Shown here one piece after another: positions 19,144-26,809 of a DNA stretch of 64,000 bases. A program made the translations under genes and the position numbers. The stretch lies in contig NZ_FWXW01000005.1 in the NCBI RefSeq assembly GCF_900176335.1, forward strand, positions 186,001 through 250,000, written 5' to 3'. Position 1 is the first letter of the stretch; each line of letters opens with the position of its first letter. The stretch comes from Papillibacter cinnamivorans DSM 12816 (GTDB taxonomy: Bacteria > Bacillota > Clostridia > Oscillospirales > Oscillospiraceae). Under the pieces are notes generated by a model, which had not been told where the DNA came from, did not search any database, and saw only the letters and a list, made by a program, of their open reading frames with translations.

Positions 19144-19821
19144 CAGGATTTCGGAAATTCCGGCATTTCTGCGTTTTCACAAAAATGGCCAAGGGGTTTT
19201 CCTGTATTTTTCAGGGTTTCGCACAAGTTCTTTCCTCATTTTCGTCCCGGCTCCCGAACCGGAACCAAAACGACCTCTGAAGCGCCATTATCGACAAAGC
19301 AGTCCTTTCTTCTTTGTTCCTTAACAGCGTCAAGAAAGAATTATACATAAAACACCACATGGCGGATCAAAAGTTCCCCCAGCGGGGAGCGCGCACCTCC
19401 CGTTCAAACCTATAGTAATCAATCTTTTAAAAAGCTTTTAAAAGAACGGGTATTACGCGCCTCCGGCGGGGATTCCTTTTTCCACTCGCCGGGAAAAAGG
19501 AACTAAAAAGCGGCGCCAAGAGGCACCGACCCCTTGGATTCCCAAAGAAGGGTACCATGGCAGGCGCGCCGCCGGAAGAACCTTGCCATAGCCGGGATAA
19601 AACGCCCGGACAACTCAAAATGCATGAACTCTTATTTTCAGCCCGCGACCAGCCTTCCGAAAACCGCTCCCAGCGGCTCAGGAAATCTGCTAAAACCAGC
19701 TCCCTGCGACACCGAAGAAGGTTAGAAAGGCAAACCGTGTTCCCCAATAGTTAACATAACACTGAAATGGCGATCGGGACACAGAAATTATGAAATACTC
19801 TTCTTCCCTGTTAATCAAATC
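19144..19821. other. long intergenic region with repeat modules
   Basis: No convincing gene. The region holds a module near 19375-19396 (AGTTCCCCCAGCGGGGAGCG) and another near 19493-19545 (CCAAGAGGCACC... CCTTGGA). Both have close relatives at 24142-24230. A palindromic CTTTTAAAAAGCTTTTAAAAG lies near 19425-19445. Frames on either strand look like shadows of GC-rich repeats. Confidence 0.6.
19375..19396 (-). repeat. dispersed repeat module, copy 1
   Basis: The reverse complement of this stretch reads GCGCTCCCCGCTGGGG followed by AACTTTT. It matches 24153-24178 apart from one base, with partial agreement extending about 15 bases further on the GACGGGAG side. The copies lie in opposite orientation at the two ends of the rnf operon. 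Confidence 0.6.
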
Positions 19822-19850
19822 TGGACAATTTTCCGCGAATATTGTATTCT
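19822..19850 (+). promoter_or_regulatory. candidate promoter of the rnf operon
   Basis: TGGACA (19822-19827) and TATTCT (19845-19850) are 17 bases apart and lie about 90 bases before rnfC. Both hexamers differ from consensus by one or two bases. No operator is evident. Confidence 0.5.
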
Positions 19851-19939
19851 TTACGTGTCTTGCCGCGGGCTTCGGAAATGGGAAACCGCATTTCCGGTCC
19901 CTGCGGCGCAGCCGCAGATAAGAAAGGAGGGCCGCGAAT

Positions 19940-21280
19940 ATGCTCAGTCCCGTGCGGTCGTTTTTCGGCGGCGTGCACCCGGGCGGCAGAAAAACCGCAA
20001 CGGACACATGCCCCATCGAGGTCCTTCCCGCTCCGGCGCGGCTCACGCTTCCCATGTCCATGCACACGGGGCAGGCCTGTACCCCGCTGGTAAAGCCGGG
20101 GGATCGGGTCCTTCTGGGCCAGAGGATCGGGGAGGCGTCCGGGGAGGAATCCGCCCACGTCCATTCCCCCGTTTCCGGTGCCGTCGCCGCCGTGGAGCCC
20201 CGGCTCCACCCGGACGGAACACAGGTCCTCTCCGTAATCATCGACAACGATTTCAAAGACACGCCATCCGGAGAAATCCGCCCCTGCGCCGATCCCGACC
20301 GTCTTACCGCCCCGGAGTTTACGCAGCTCGTCCGGAACGCCGGAATCGTGGGGCTGGGGGGATCGGCCCGCCCCACCCATCTCAAACTCGCCTCCAGCCT
20401 CGGCAAAACGGACACCGTGATTCTCAACGGCGCGGAGTGCGAGCCCTATATCACCAGCGACCACCGGCTCCTCCTGGAGCGGCCGGAGGAGGTCCTTGGA
20501 GGAGCCAGGCTGCTGCGGGAGTTTTTCGGCGTTCCCTCCGTCATCATCGGAATCGGGGCCGACAAGCACGACGCCATCGAGCTTCTCCGGAGCAGGCTTC
20601 CCATCCGGCACAGCGAGGCGGACGTGATCACGCTGCATACCCGGTATCCCCAGGGCGGAGAACGTCAGCTGGTACAAACGGTTACGGGCCGACAGGTTCC
20701 TCCCGGGCAGTCTCCCTCCAGCGTGGGCTGCGCGGTGTTCAACATAAGCACCGCCGCGGCCATCTACCGGGCGGTGGTTTCGGGATTTCCCCTTATCCGG
20801 CGCATCGTGACGGTCTCCGGCCCGGGGATGAATACCCCAAAGGTGCTGGACGTGGCCCTGGGAACACCCTTTTCCGCCCTGGCGGAGGCGGCGGGCGGAT
20901 TTGCCGGGACGCCCGGGAAGGTCCTCATGGGCGGCCCCATGATGGGCCTTGTCCAGAGCGATCTCTCCGTTCCCGTCGTCAAGGGCACCAACGCCCTTCT
21001 GGCCCTGACAGAACCGAGAGCCCGGATGCCCTCCGAACCGGTGTGCATCCGGTGCGGCAAGTGTGTCGCGGTCTGCCCCATGCACCTTGCGCCCCTGTAT
21101 CTGTATGCGTATGAACAGAAGGACAACCTGGCAGAGCTTCAAAAGCTCAACATCGCCGACTGTATCGAGTGCGGCTGCTGCTCCTATATCTGTCCCGGCA
21201 GGCTGCCCCTGGTTCCGTCCATCCGGGCGGGAAAACAGAAGCTGGCGGAGGCCTCTACGGCCGGCAGGGAGGGGAACTGA
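19940..21280 (+). CDS. rnfC: Rnf complex subunit C (ferredoxin:NAD+ oxidoreductase)
   Basis: A 446-residue peripheral subunit that carries the NADH/FMN-binding domain and two [4Fe-4S] clusters. The N-terminal part has H-T-G-Q-A-C-T and V-H-S-P-V-S-G, a barrel-sandwich domain. N-G-A-E-C-E-P-Y-I-T-S-D-H-R is the NADH-binding hallmark. The C-terminus has C-I-R-C-G-K-C-V-A-V-C-P and C-I-E-C-G-C-C-S-Y-I-C-P. AAGGAGGGC precedes the ATG. It is the first gene of rnfC-D-G-E-A, with rnfD only 4 bases behind. Confidence 0.95.
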   Translation: MLSPVRSFFGGVHPGGRKTATDTCPIEVLPAPARLTLPMSMHTGQACTPLVKPGDRVLLGQRIGEASGEESAHVHSPVSGAVAAVEPRLHPDGTQVLSVIIDNDFKDTPSGEIRPCADPDRLTAPEFTQLVRNAGIVGLGGSARPTHLKLASSLGKTDTVILNGAECEPYITSDHRLLLERPEEVLGGARLLREFFGVPSVIIGIGADKHDAIELLRSRLPIRHSEADVITLHTRYPQGGERQLVQTVTGRQVPPGQSPSSVGCAVFNISTAAAIYRAVVSGFPLIRRIVTVSGPGMNTPKVLDVALGTPFSALAEAAGGFAGTPGKVLMGGPMMGLVQSDLSVPVVKGTNALLALTEPRARMPSEPVCIRCGKCVAVCPMHLAPLYLYAYEQKDNLAELQKLNIADCIECGCCSYICPGRLPLVPSIRAGKQKLAEASTAGREGN

Positions 21281-21284
21281 ATTT

Positions 21285-22280
21285 ATGGAACCCGACAGGA
21301 ATTTTCTCTCTTCTCCCCATATCCGGGCCCCGGAAGACACCCGCTCGGTCATGCTGGACGTCATCATCGCGCTGCTCCCCGCCTTGGCCTTTTCGGTCTA
21401 TTATTTCGGCTGGCGATCTCTGACTCTGACGGTCTTCACCGTTCTGTGCTGCCTCTTTTTCGAGTGGCTTTACCGCCGCCTTCTCAAAAAATCCTTAACG
21501 CTGAGGGACCTTTCCGCCGTCGTAACGGGGATCCTGCTGGCCCTCTGCCTTCCCGTCACCGCGCCTTACTGGGTGGCAGCCGTGGGAGCCGCTTTTGCCA
21601 TTCTCGTAGTCAAACAGCTCTACGGCGGACTGGGCAAAAACTTCTTAAACCCGGCTCTGGCCGCCCGGGCCTTTCTTTTCTCCTGGCCCTCCGTCATGAC
21701 CACCTGGGCTGTCCCCATGTCCCGATCTTCCATTTTGGGAGCCTCCGCCGACGCTGTCACCGGGGCCACTCCCATGACCTTCCTCCACGCCGGTACGCTT
21801 CCCAAGGGCGTCGAGCTTTATCAGATGCTCATGGGCCAGCGGGGAGGATCTCTGGGGGAAACCTCCGCCCTGCTCCTCCTGCTGGGGGGAGCCTATCTGG
21901 TGGTCCGCCGGGTGATCCCGCTTCGGATTCCTGTGGCCTTTCTGGGCACGGCGGCACTTCTCACGCTATTATTTCCCCGGGGAAATTCTCCTCTGGAGTG
22001 GATGCTGTACAGTCTTATGGGAGGAGGCATGCTGCTGGGGGCCATCTTCATGGCCACCGATCCCGCCACCTCTCCCGTGACGGCTGCCGGGCAATGGATT
22101 TACGGGGCCCTGTGCGGCGCTCTCACCGTTTTCTTCCGTTATTTCGGCGCCTACCCGGAGGGAGTCGCCTACGCCATTCTGATCTCCAACGCTTCCGTCT
22201 GGATCATTGAGCGGGGGACCTTTCCCCGCCGCTTCGGGACAAAACGGCGGAGCTGGAAAAAGGCAGGTGCTCCCAAATGA
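21285..22280 (+). CDS. rnfD: Rnf complex subunit D
   Basis: A 331-residue membrane subunit that carries covalent FMN and helps couple electron flow to ion transport. The flavinylation site is the threonine of D-A-V-T-G-A-T-P-M-T (about residue 165). The N-terminal S-P-H-I-R-A-P-E-D-T signature and the K-Q-L-Y-G-G-L-G-K-N-F-L-N-P motif are clear. The ATG at 21285 follows GGGAGGGGAAC. Eight to nine hydrophobic helices are visible. Its end overlaps rnfG by 4 bases. Confidence 0.95.
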   Translation: MEPDRNFLSSPHIRAPEDTRSVMLDVIIALLPALAFSVYYFGWRSLTLTVFTVLCCLFFEWLYRRLLKKSLTLRDLSAVVTGILLALCLPVTAPYWVAAVGAAFAILVVKQLYGGLGKNFLNPALAARAFLFSWPSVMTTWAVPMSRSSILGASADAVTGATPMTFLHAGTLPKGVELYQMLMGQRGGSLGETSALLLLLGGAYLVVRRVIPLRIPVAFLGTAALLTLLFPRGNSPLEWMLYSLMGGGMLLGAIFMATDPATSPVTAAGQWIYGALCGALTVFFRYFGAYPEGVAYAILISNASVWIIERGTFPRRFGTKRRSWKKAGAPK

Positions 22281-22852
22281 GGCTCAGGGGAAAACGCGAA
22301 GCGGCGGCAACCGCTTTAAACAAACAGCCCGCAGTGCATCCCGTCTTCATCCTTATCGCGATCATTGCCGTCACCGTTATACTCTTGGGTCTCGTCAATC
22401 ATTTCACCGCGGCGCGTATCGAGGGGATCCGGGAGGAAAGAGCGTACCGGTCCATGCTGGCGGTCCTGCCGGCGGCGGATATTTTCACTCCCGTCCCCTA
22501 TACCGGTAATAAGGTCGAGGCTCTGTACGGGGCGTACTCCGGCACGGAGCTTCTGGGCCATGTGGCGGCCGTCACCGCCCAGGGCTTCGGCGGGGAGATT
22601 TCCATGACGGTGGGCGTGGATCTGGACGGCAAGGTCACCGGAGTCGACATTGTCTCTCATTCCGAAACTCCCGGCGTCGGCTCCGCGGTGACGGAGCAGG
22701 ACTTTCTTTCCCGGTTTGTGGGGAAGTCCGGCACCGTAACGGTAAACGCGGGAGGCAACCGCATCGACGCTGTCACAGGCGCCACACTTAGCTCCAAGGC
22801 GGTGGCCGCCGGCGTGAACGCCGCTCTTTCGGCGGTGGCTTCTCTGGGATAA
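22277..22852 (+). CDS. rnfG: Rnf complex subunit G
   Basis: A 191-residue subunit with one N-terminal membrane helix (about residues 22-44) and an extracytoplasmic FMN-binding domain. The covalent FMN site is D-A-V-T-G-A-T-L-S-S-K near residue 168. G-F-G-G-E-I and V-S-H-S-E-T-P-G-V-G-S are typical of RnfG/NqrC. Its start overlaps rnfD (ATGA), implying translational coupling. Confidence 0.95.
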   Translation: MRLRGKREAAATALNKQPAVHPVFILIAIIAVTVILLGLVNHFTAARIEGIREERAYRSMLAVLPAADIFTPVPYTGNKVEALYGAYSGTELLGHVAAVTAQGFGGEISMTVGVDLDGKVTGVDIVSHSETPGVGSAVTEQDFLSRFVGKSGTVTVNAGGNRIDAVTGATLSSKAVAAGVNAALSAVASLG

Positions 22853-22882
22853 AGCTGCCCGATCCGCGAAAGGAGGAGAAAA

Positions 22883-23479
22883 ATGAAACCACTGGGGATC
22901 CTCAAAAACGGGCTTATCACTCAAAATCCCGTACTGATGCAGCTGCTGGGCCTGTGTCCGGCCCTGGCGGTGTCCACATCCCTTAAAAATGCAGTGGGCA
23001 TGGGAATTGCCGTTACGGCGGTTCTCGTTTTATCCAACCTGCTGGCATCGCTCCTTCAGAAACCGGTCCCGGACAAAATCCGCTCTCTCGTCCATATTAC
23101 CGTCACGGCGGGTCTTGTCACCATCGCGGACCTTCTGATGCGGGCCTATTTCCCCGATCTTTCCGCCTCACTGGGAATCTACGTGCCCCTGATCGCGGTC
23201 AACTGTATTCTCTTTGCCCGGGCGGGAGCCTTCGCCTCGGGCACCCCGCCCCTTGCCTCGGTCCTGAACGGGCTTTTCATGGGACTGGGTTTCACAGGGA
23301 TCCTCTGCGCCGTCTCGGCCGTCCGGGAGATCCTCGGAAACGGGACGATCTGGGGTGTTTCCCTTTTCGGCGGGGGATATCCGCCGGCGCTCATCATGCT
23401 CATGCCGGCGGGCGGCTTTCTGACTCTGGGCTTTCTCATGGCCGCCGCGCAGTACGCGGGAAGGAGGAATCATCCGTGA
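22883..23479 (+). CDS. rnfE: Rnf complex subunit E
   Basis: A 198-residue integral membrane subunit with six helices. The N-terminal N-P-V-L-M-Q-L-L-G-L-C-P-A-L-A-V-S signature and the L-I-A-V-N-C and N-G-L-F-M-G-L-G-F-T segments are conserved in RnfE/NqrD. The cysteine in G-L-C-P-A-L is one of those that hold the membrane Fe-S centre together with RnfA. AAAGGAGGAG lies upstream. Its stop overlaps the GTG start of rnfA by 4 bases. Confidence 0.95.
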   Translation: MKPLGILKNGLITQNPVLMQLLGLCPALAVSTSLKNAVGMGIAVTAVLVLSNLLASLLQKPVPDKIRSLVHITVTAGLVTIADLLMRAYFPDLSASLGIYVPLIAVNCILFARAGAFASGTPPLASVLNGLFMGLGFTGILCAVSAVREILGNGTIWGVSLFGGGYPPALIMLMPAGGFLTLGFLMAAAQYAGRRNHP

Positions 23480-24063
23480 GTTTTTTCCAGCTTTTTGCCC
23501 TGGCCGTCGGCGCCATCCTCGCCGAAAACCTCGTGCTTGTGAGAGTCCTGGGCGTTTGCTCCTTTCTGGAAGCATCCAACGACATTAAAACAGGCGCGGG
23601 CATGGGAATCGCCGTAACCTTCGTCATGGGTCTTTCGTCCATGGCGACTTACCTGGTCAATTTCTTTCTTCTCGCCCCCTTTCAGCTGCAGTATCTGGAA
23701 ACGGTCGCTTATATCCTGGTAATCGTGGGGATGGTGCACCTTGCGGAGCTGTTTTTCCGCAGGTATACTCCCACGCTCTACTCGTCCCTGGGCATCTGCT
23801 TTCCTCTGGTTACCGCCAACTGCGCCATTCTCGGCACGGCGCTTCTGGGGACGCAGAACGGCTATGGTTTTGTCGCTTCCGTTGTTTACGGGGTCTGCTC
23901 CGGTCTCGGGTACACCCTTGCAGTCATTTTATTTGCCGGTATCCGCCGGCGTCTGGAATTCGCCGAGTATCCGAAGTCCTTTGAGGGGGCCCCCATCGCC
24001 CTGGTCACGGCCGGGCTGCTGGCCCTTTGCTTTATGGGGTTTGCGGGGCTGAGATTCTGGTGA
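23476..24063 (+). CDS. rnfA: Rnf complex subunit A
   Basis: A 195-residue, six-helix membrane subunit, the inverted-topology partner of RnfE. V-R-V-L-G-V-C-S-F-L-E-A-S near residue 25 and L-V-T-A-N-C-A-I-L-G near 112 are the conserved RnfA/NqrE motifs with the cysteines of the membrane Fe-S cluster. It starts with GTG at 23476 after AAGGAGGAA. In most rnf operons rnfB follows directly. Here 560 bases of non-coding sequence and an unrelated riboswitch gene follow instead. Confidence 0.95.
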   Translation: MSFFQLFALAVGAILAENLVLVRVLGVCSFLEASNDIKTGAGMGIAVTFVMGLSSMATYLVNFFLLAPFQLQYLETVAYILVIVGMVHLAELFFRRYTPTLYSSLGICFPLVTANCAILGTALLGTQNGYGFVASVVYGVCSGLGYTLAVILFAGIRRRLEFAEYPKSFEGAPIALVTAGLLALCFMGFAGLRFW

Positions 24064-24623
24064 AATTATTATGTAAGCCGATGTGATCAACGGCAATCTG
24101 ATATTCTGCCTGTAATTATGTTTTTTACGAGAGATTTGGACGGGAGCGGCGCGCTCCCCGCTGGGGGTAACTTTTCCTGCATAAGAAAAGTCACCAAAAG
24201 GATGCCAAGAGGCTCCGGCCTCTTGGAGCTCCGGAGAGGGTGTTCCTGTAGGCGCTCTCAATAACAAGTTGACTATTGGTAGTTGCGAGCGCACTGACAG
24301 CCGGGTGGCAAGCACTCTATGTTAAACCCGCGATCGGAACGTTCCGTGTTTTAGACTGTGGGGCTCATTGGGTCTGCGAAAACAAAGTCTATGCGACGGT
24401 TAAGAAGATTTTTTATCTGTAATCGAGGCTTTTCATATCTTAGTCTGTAGGGCTAGTCTGAAAAACCGAGTCCGCGCGACGTTTGAGAAGGCAGGGCTTT
24501 TCCCAACCGCAGGCCGATTTTCGGGAAAACGATCCGCGGGTTTATTTTTCTCTTGCATTTTCTCCGGGGGACGATATACTGTTAGCAGAGCGGAGCGTTT
24601 CTTACGCAGTCCGCGGAAAATTT
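24064..24623. other. intergenic region where rnfB would be expected
   Basis: No frame here encodes ferredoxin cysteine clusters. It contains the repeat module at 24142-24230 and a degenerate direct repeat near 24350-24490, where T-T-A-G-A/T-C-T-G-T-G/A-G-G-G-C-T and G-T-C-T/C-A/G-T/C-G-C-G-A-C-G both occur twice about 100 bases apart. No gene is supported. Confidence 0.6.
24142..24230 (+). repeat. dispersed repeat module, copy 2
   Basis: It begins GACGGGAG and contains GCGCGCTCCCCGCTGGGG. It then carries an imperfect hairpin of CTTTTC and GAAAAG arms and a second hairpin, CCAAGAGGC with GCCTCTTGG. Both parts recur at 19375-19396 (inverted) and 19493-19545. The two loci bracket the rnf operon. 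Confidence 0.6.
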
Positions 24624-24748
24624 GGCAGAGTAGGCAAACGTGTGTTTCCGCCGGGCCTTTAAGGGCCGGCAAGTGCCGGGAGAACGGGGAGTTGTCCCCC
24701 GGACGAAAAGTCGGAAGACTTGCAGTACGTTTGCCGCATCCCGCTGCC
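24624..24748 (+). promoter_or_regulatory. tetrahydrofolate (THF) riboswitch
   Basis: The sequence opens with GGCAGAGTAGGCAAACG, carries AAGTGCCGGGA and GGACGAAAAGTC in the middle, and closes with CGTTTGCCGCATCCCGCTGCC-like pairing (GGCAG with CTGCC, GGCAAACG with CGTTTGCC). This matches the folT-type THF riboswitch layout. It lies 58 bases before a folate-type ECF transporter gene, which agrees with the assignment. The ribosome-binding site at 24793-24799 would be the control point. Confidence 0.82.
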
Positions 24749-24805
24749 GCATACTGGAGCGGGCCTCCTCTATGCGCGCAGTTGCGAGAAAGAGGAGGTA
24801 TTATT

Positions 24806-25417
24806 ATGTCCGAAACACCCTATCTGTCTCCCCTGTCCCCTTCCTACTGGCGGACCGCCGCGGGCGAGCTCCGGCACCTGCGCATCCTGATCTTCGCTTC
24901 CCTGATGGCGGCGGCGTCCGTGGTGATGAGCTCGTTTTTCATCCCCTTCCCCATGGCCGAGAATCTGCGGATCTATTTCACTTTCATCGTCACCGCCGTC
25001 TGCAGCCTCGTGTGCGGGCCGGTGATAGCACTGCTGTACGGCTTTGCAAGCGACATTATTGGCTTCGTCATCCACCCCACCGGCGCCTTCTTTCCGGGAT
25101 ACACCCTGAGCACCATGCTGGGCGCCTTCGTATTCGCCCTGTTTTTTTACCGCAGGCGGATCACCCTTCTGCGGATCATTCTGGCAAAGCTCCTGATTAA
25201 CGCCTTTATCAACGTCGGGCTGGGTTCTCTCTGGAGCGCCATGCTCTACAACAAAGGCTACTATTATTTTTTAGCCAAGAGCCTCGTGAAGAATTCCATC
25301 ATGCTCCCGGTGGAAATTCTGATCCTGATCGCCCTGTTCCGGCTTCTTCTTCCCATTCTTGCCGAGGCCGGCCTGATCCCCCGTCCCACCGGGAAAAATA
25401 CGCTGCCGGTTATCTGA
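24806..25417 (+). CDS. folT: ECF transporter S component, folate type
   Basis: A 203-residue substrate-binding membrane subunit with six helices. R-I-Y-F-T-F-I near residue 50, the D-I-I-G-F-V-I-H-P-T-G-A-F-F-P-G-Y-T segment near 85 and K-L-L-I-N-A-F-I-N are typical of FolT. The THF riboswitch directly upstream supports folate as substrate. It would share the general ECF ATPases and EcfT, which are not in this window. AGAGGAGG precedes the ATG. A terminator follows at once. Confidence 0.9.
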   Translation: MSETPYLSPLSPSYWRTAAGELRHLRILIFASLMAAASVVMSSFFIPFPMAENLRIYFTFIVTAVCSLVCGPVIALLYGFASDIIGFVIHPTGAFFPGYTLSTMLGAFVFALFFYRRRITLLRIILAKLLINAFINVGLGSLWSAMLYNKGYYYFLAKSLVKNSIMLPVEILILIALFRLLLPILAEAGLIPRPTGKNTLPVI

Positions 25418-25429
25418 AGAATGATCTAA

Positions 25430-25475
25430 AAGACAAAACATGGGCGGCTTTCAGAAGCCGCCCATGTTTTGTCTT
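25430..25475. terminator. strong terminator after folT
   Basis: A perfect 21-bp stem (25430-25450 with 25455-25475) with a TCAG loop. The arms end in AAGACAAAAC and GTTTTGTCTT, so the hairpin is near-symmetrical for both strands. It separates folT from the hrcA operon. Confidence 0.75.
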
Positions 25476-25647
25476 AATATTTTTCCGCAATAAAAGAATC
25501 CTATATCCGCAGGCTTTGCCTGAAGCGCGGCATTCTCCTCCGGAGGCGTACAGTCCCGTGCATATCATGTATGGAGCGGTAAACCTCATGGAAAAAGTGC
25601 ACAGCGGAAGATCCGTCCAATTCCTCCATATTATTTATGGTAACCAC

Positions 25648-25676
25648 TTGACAACCGTCGGCGGGAGTGGTAAATT
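25648..25676 (+). promoter_or_regulatory. sigma-A promoter of the hrcA operon
   Basis: TTGACA at 25648-25653 and TAAATT at 25671-25676 are 17 bases apart and directly precede the CIRCE element. Confidence 0.8.
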
Positions 25677-25680
25677 AACA

Positions 25681-25707
25681 TTAGCACTCAGTTGCTTCGA
25701 GTGCTAA
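25681..25707 (+). promoter_or_regulatory. CIRCE operator (HrcA-binding site)
   Basis: Perfect inverted repeat TTAGCACTC-N9-GAGTGCTAA, the consensus CIRCE element. It lies just after the -10 box and before hrcA, so HrcA would repress its own operon until heat shock titrates GroEL. Confidence 0.97.
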
Positions 25708-25725
25708 ATCGACGAGGGTGAGGAC

Positions 25726-26787
25726 ATGTTCATCAGCGACCGTAAAAAAAGAATCCTGAAAGCCGTGGTGGAGGACTATATCCAAACGGCCGAACCGGTT
25801 GGGTCCAAGTCGATTGCGGAGCATTGCGGCCTGGACCTTTCTCCCGCCACCATCCGAAACGAGATGGCAGACCTGGAGAGCATGGGGTTTCTGGAACAGC
25901 CCCACAAATCCGCCGGACGCATCCCTTCCCCCCTGGGCTACCGCCTTTACGTCAACGAACTGATGCAGCGGCACCGCCTTTCGGTGGAGGAAACGGATAA
26001 GATCAACTCCGCTCTCCATCTGAAGATGCAGGAGCTGGACCGGGTTCTGTCCGAAGCCGGAAGGATTTTGGCTCAGCTGACCAATTACCCATCGTATGCC
26101 CTTTCTTCCGGAAAGGCGAGGATCACAATCCGCCGGTTCGACCTTCTTCTGGTGGAGCAGAGCGCTTTCATCGCGGTGGTCATGACCGACACCAATGTGG
26201 TTAAAAACCGGCTTTTCCGCCTTCCCCTCAATCTGGAGGAAGAACAGCTTCACTGTCTCGCCGCGATTCTCAACACCCATTTTGTAAACCTCACCGCCGC
26301 TGAAATCTCCTATGATACGGTACAGACGGCGGAGAGCGCCGCGGGTCCCCTGTCGGGGCTTATCTCTCTGGTGGTGAGCTTTGCCATCGAGGTCATGGAG
26401 GATCTGGAGCATTACAAGGTGTATACCACCGGCGCCTCCCATCTGCTGGAACATCCCGAATACCGCAACATTGAAAAGGCACAGCAGCTCATGAGCTTTC
26501 TTTCCGACGGAAAAGAGCTGGCCCGCATTCCGCCTCCCGACGACCGCTCCCCCATGAAGTTTCTCATCGGGCCGGAAAACCTGGCCGACGCCCTCAAGGA
26601 CACCAGCGTCGTTGTCGCCTGCTACGATATCGGCGACAACATGCAGGGGCTCATCGGCGTGGTGGGACCTACCCGGATGGATTACGCCAGAGTGGCCGCC
26701 CGCCTGTCCTATTTTGCAGACGGACTTTCACGGCTCTTCGGCGGGGGCGAACTTCCCGGTCAAGGCGGAACCTCGGGTTCCAAATAA
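25726..26787 (+). CDS. hrcA: heat-inducible transcription repressor HrcA
   Basis: A 353-residue repressor that binds CIRCE and depends on GroEL to stay folded. An N-terminal winged helix contains R-K-K-R-I-L-K-A-V-V-E-D-Y-I, the E-P-V-G-S-K stretch and the S-P-A-T-I-R-N-E-M-A-D-L-E recognition helix, followed by H-K-S-A-G-R-I-P. The middle and C-terminal domains follow the GAF-like HrcA pattern, ending in the I-G-V-V-G-P-T-R-M-D-Y motif. GAGGGTGAGG precedes the ATG. It heads the hrcA-crotonase-grpE-dnaK operon. Confidence 0.97.
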   Translation: MFISDRKKRILKAVVEDYIQTAEPVGSKSIAEHCGLDLSPATIRNEMADLESMGFLEQPHKSAGRIPSPLGYRLYVNELMQRHRLSVEETDKINSALHLKMQELDRVLSEAGRILAQLTNYPSYALSSGKARITIRRFDLLLVEQSAFIAVVMTDTNVVKNRLFRLPLNLEEEQLHCLAAILNTHFVNLTAAEISYDTVQTAESAAGPLSGLISLVVSFAIEVMEDLEHYKVYTTGASHLLEHPEYRNIEKAQQLMSFLSDGKELARIPPPDDRSPMKFLIGPENLADALKDTSVVVACYDIGDNMQGLIGVVGPTRMDYARVAARLSYFADGLSRLFGGGELPGQGGTSGSK

Positions 26788-26809
26788 ATGATACGAAAGG
26801 GTGCTTGCA

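Noticed and set aside
19427-19747. Short frames on both strands upstream of rnfC
   Set aside because: No ribosome-binding sites and they overlap the dispersed repeat modules.
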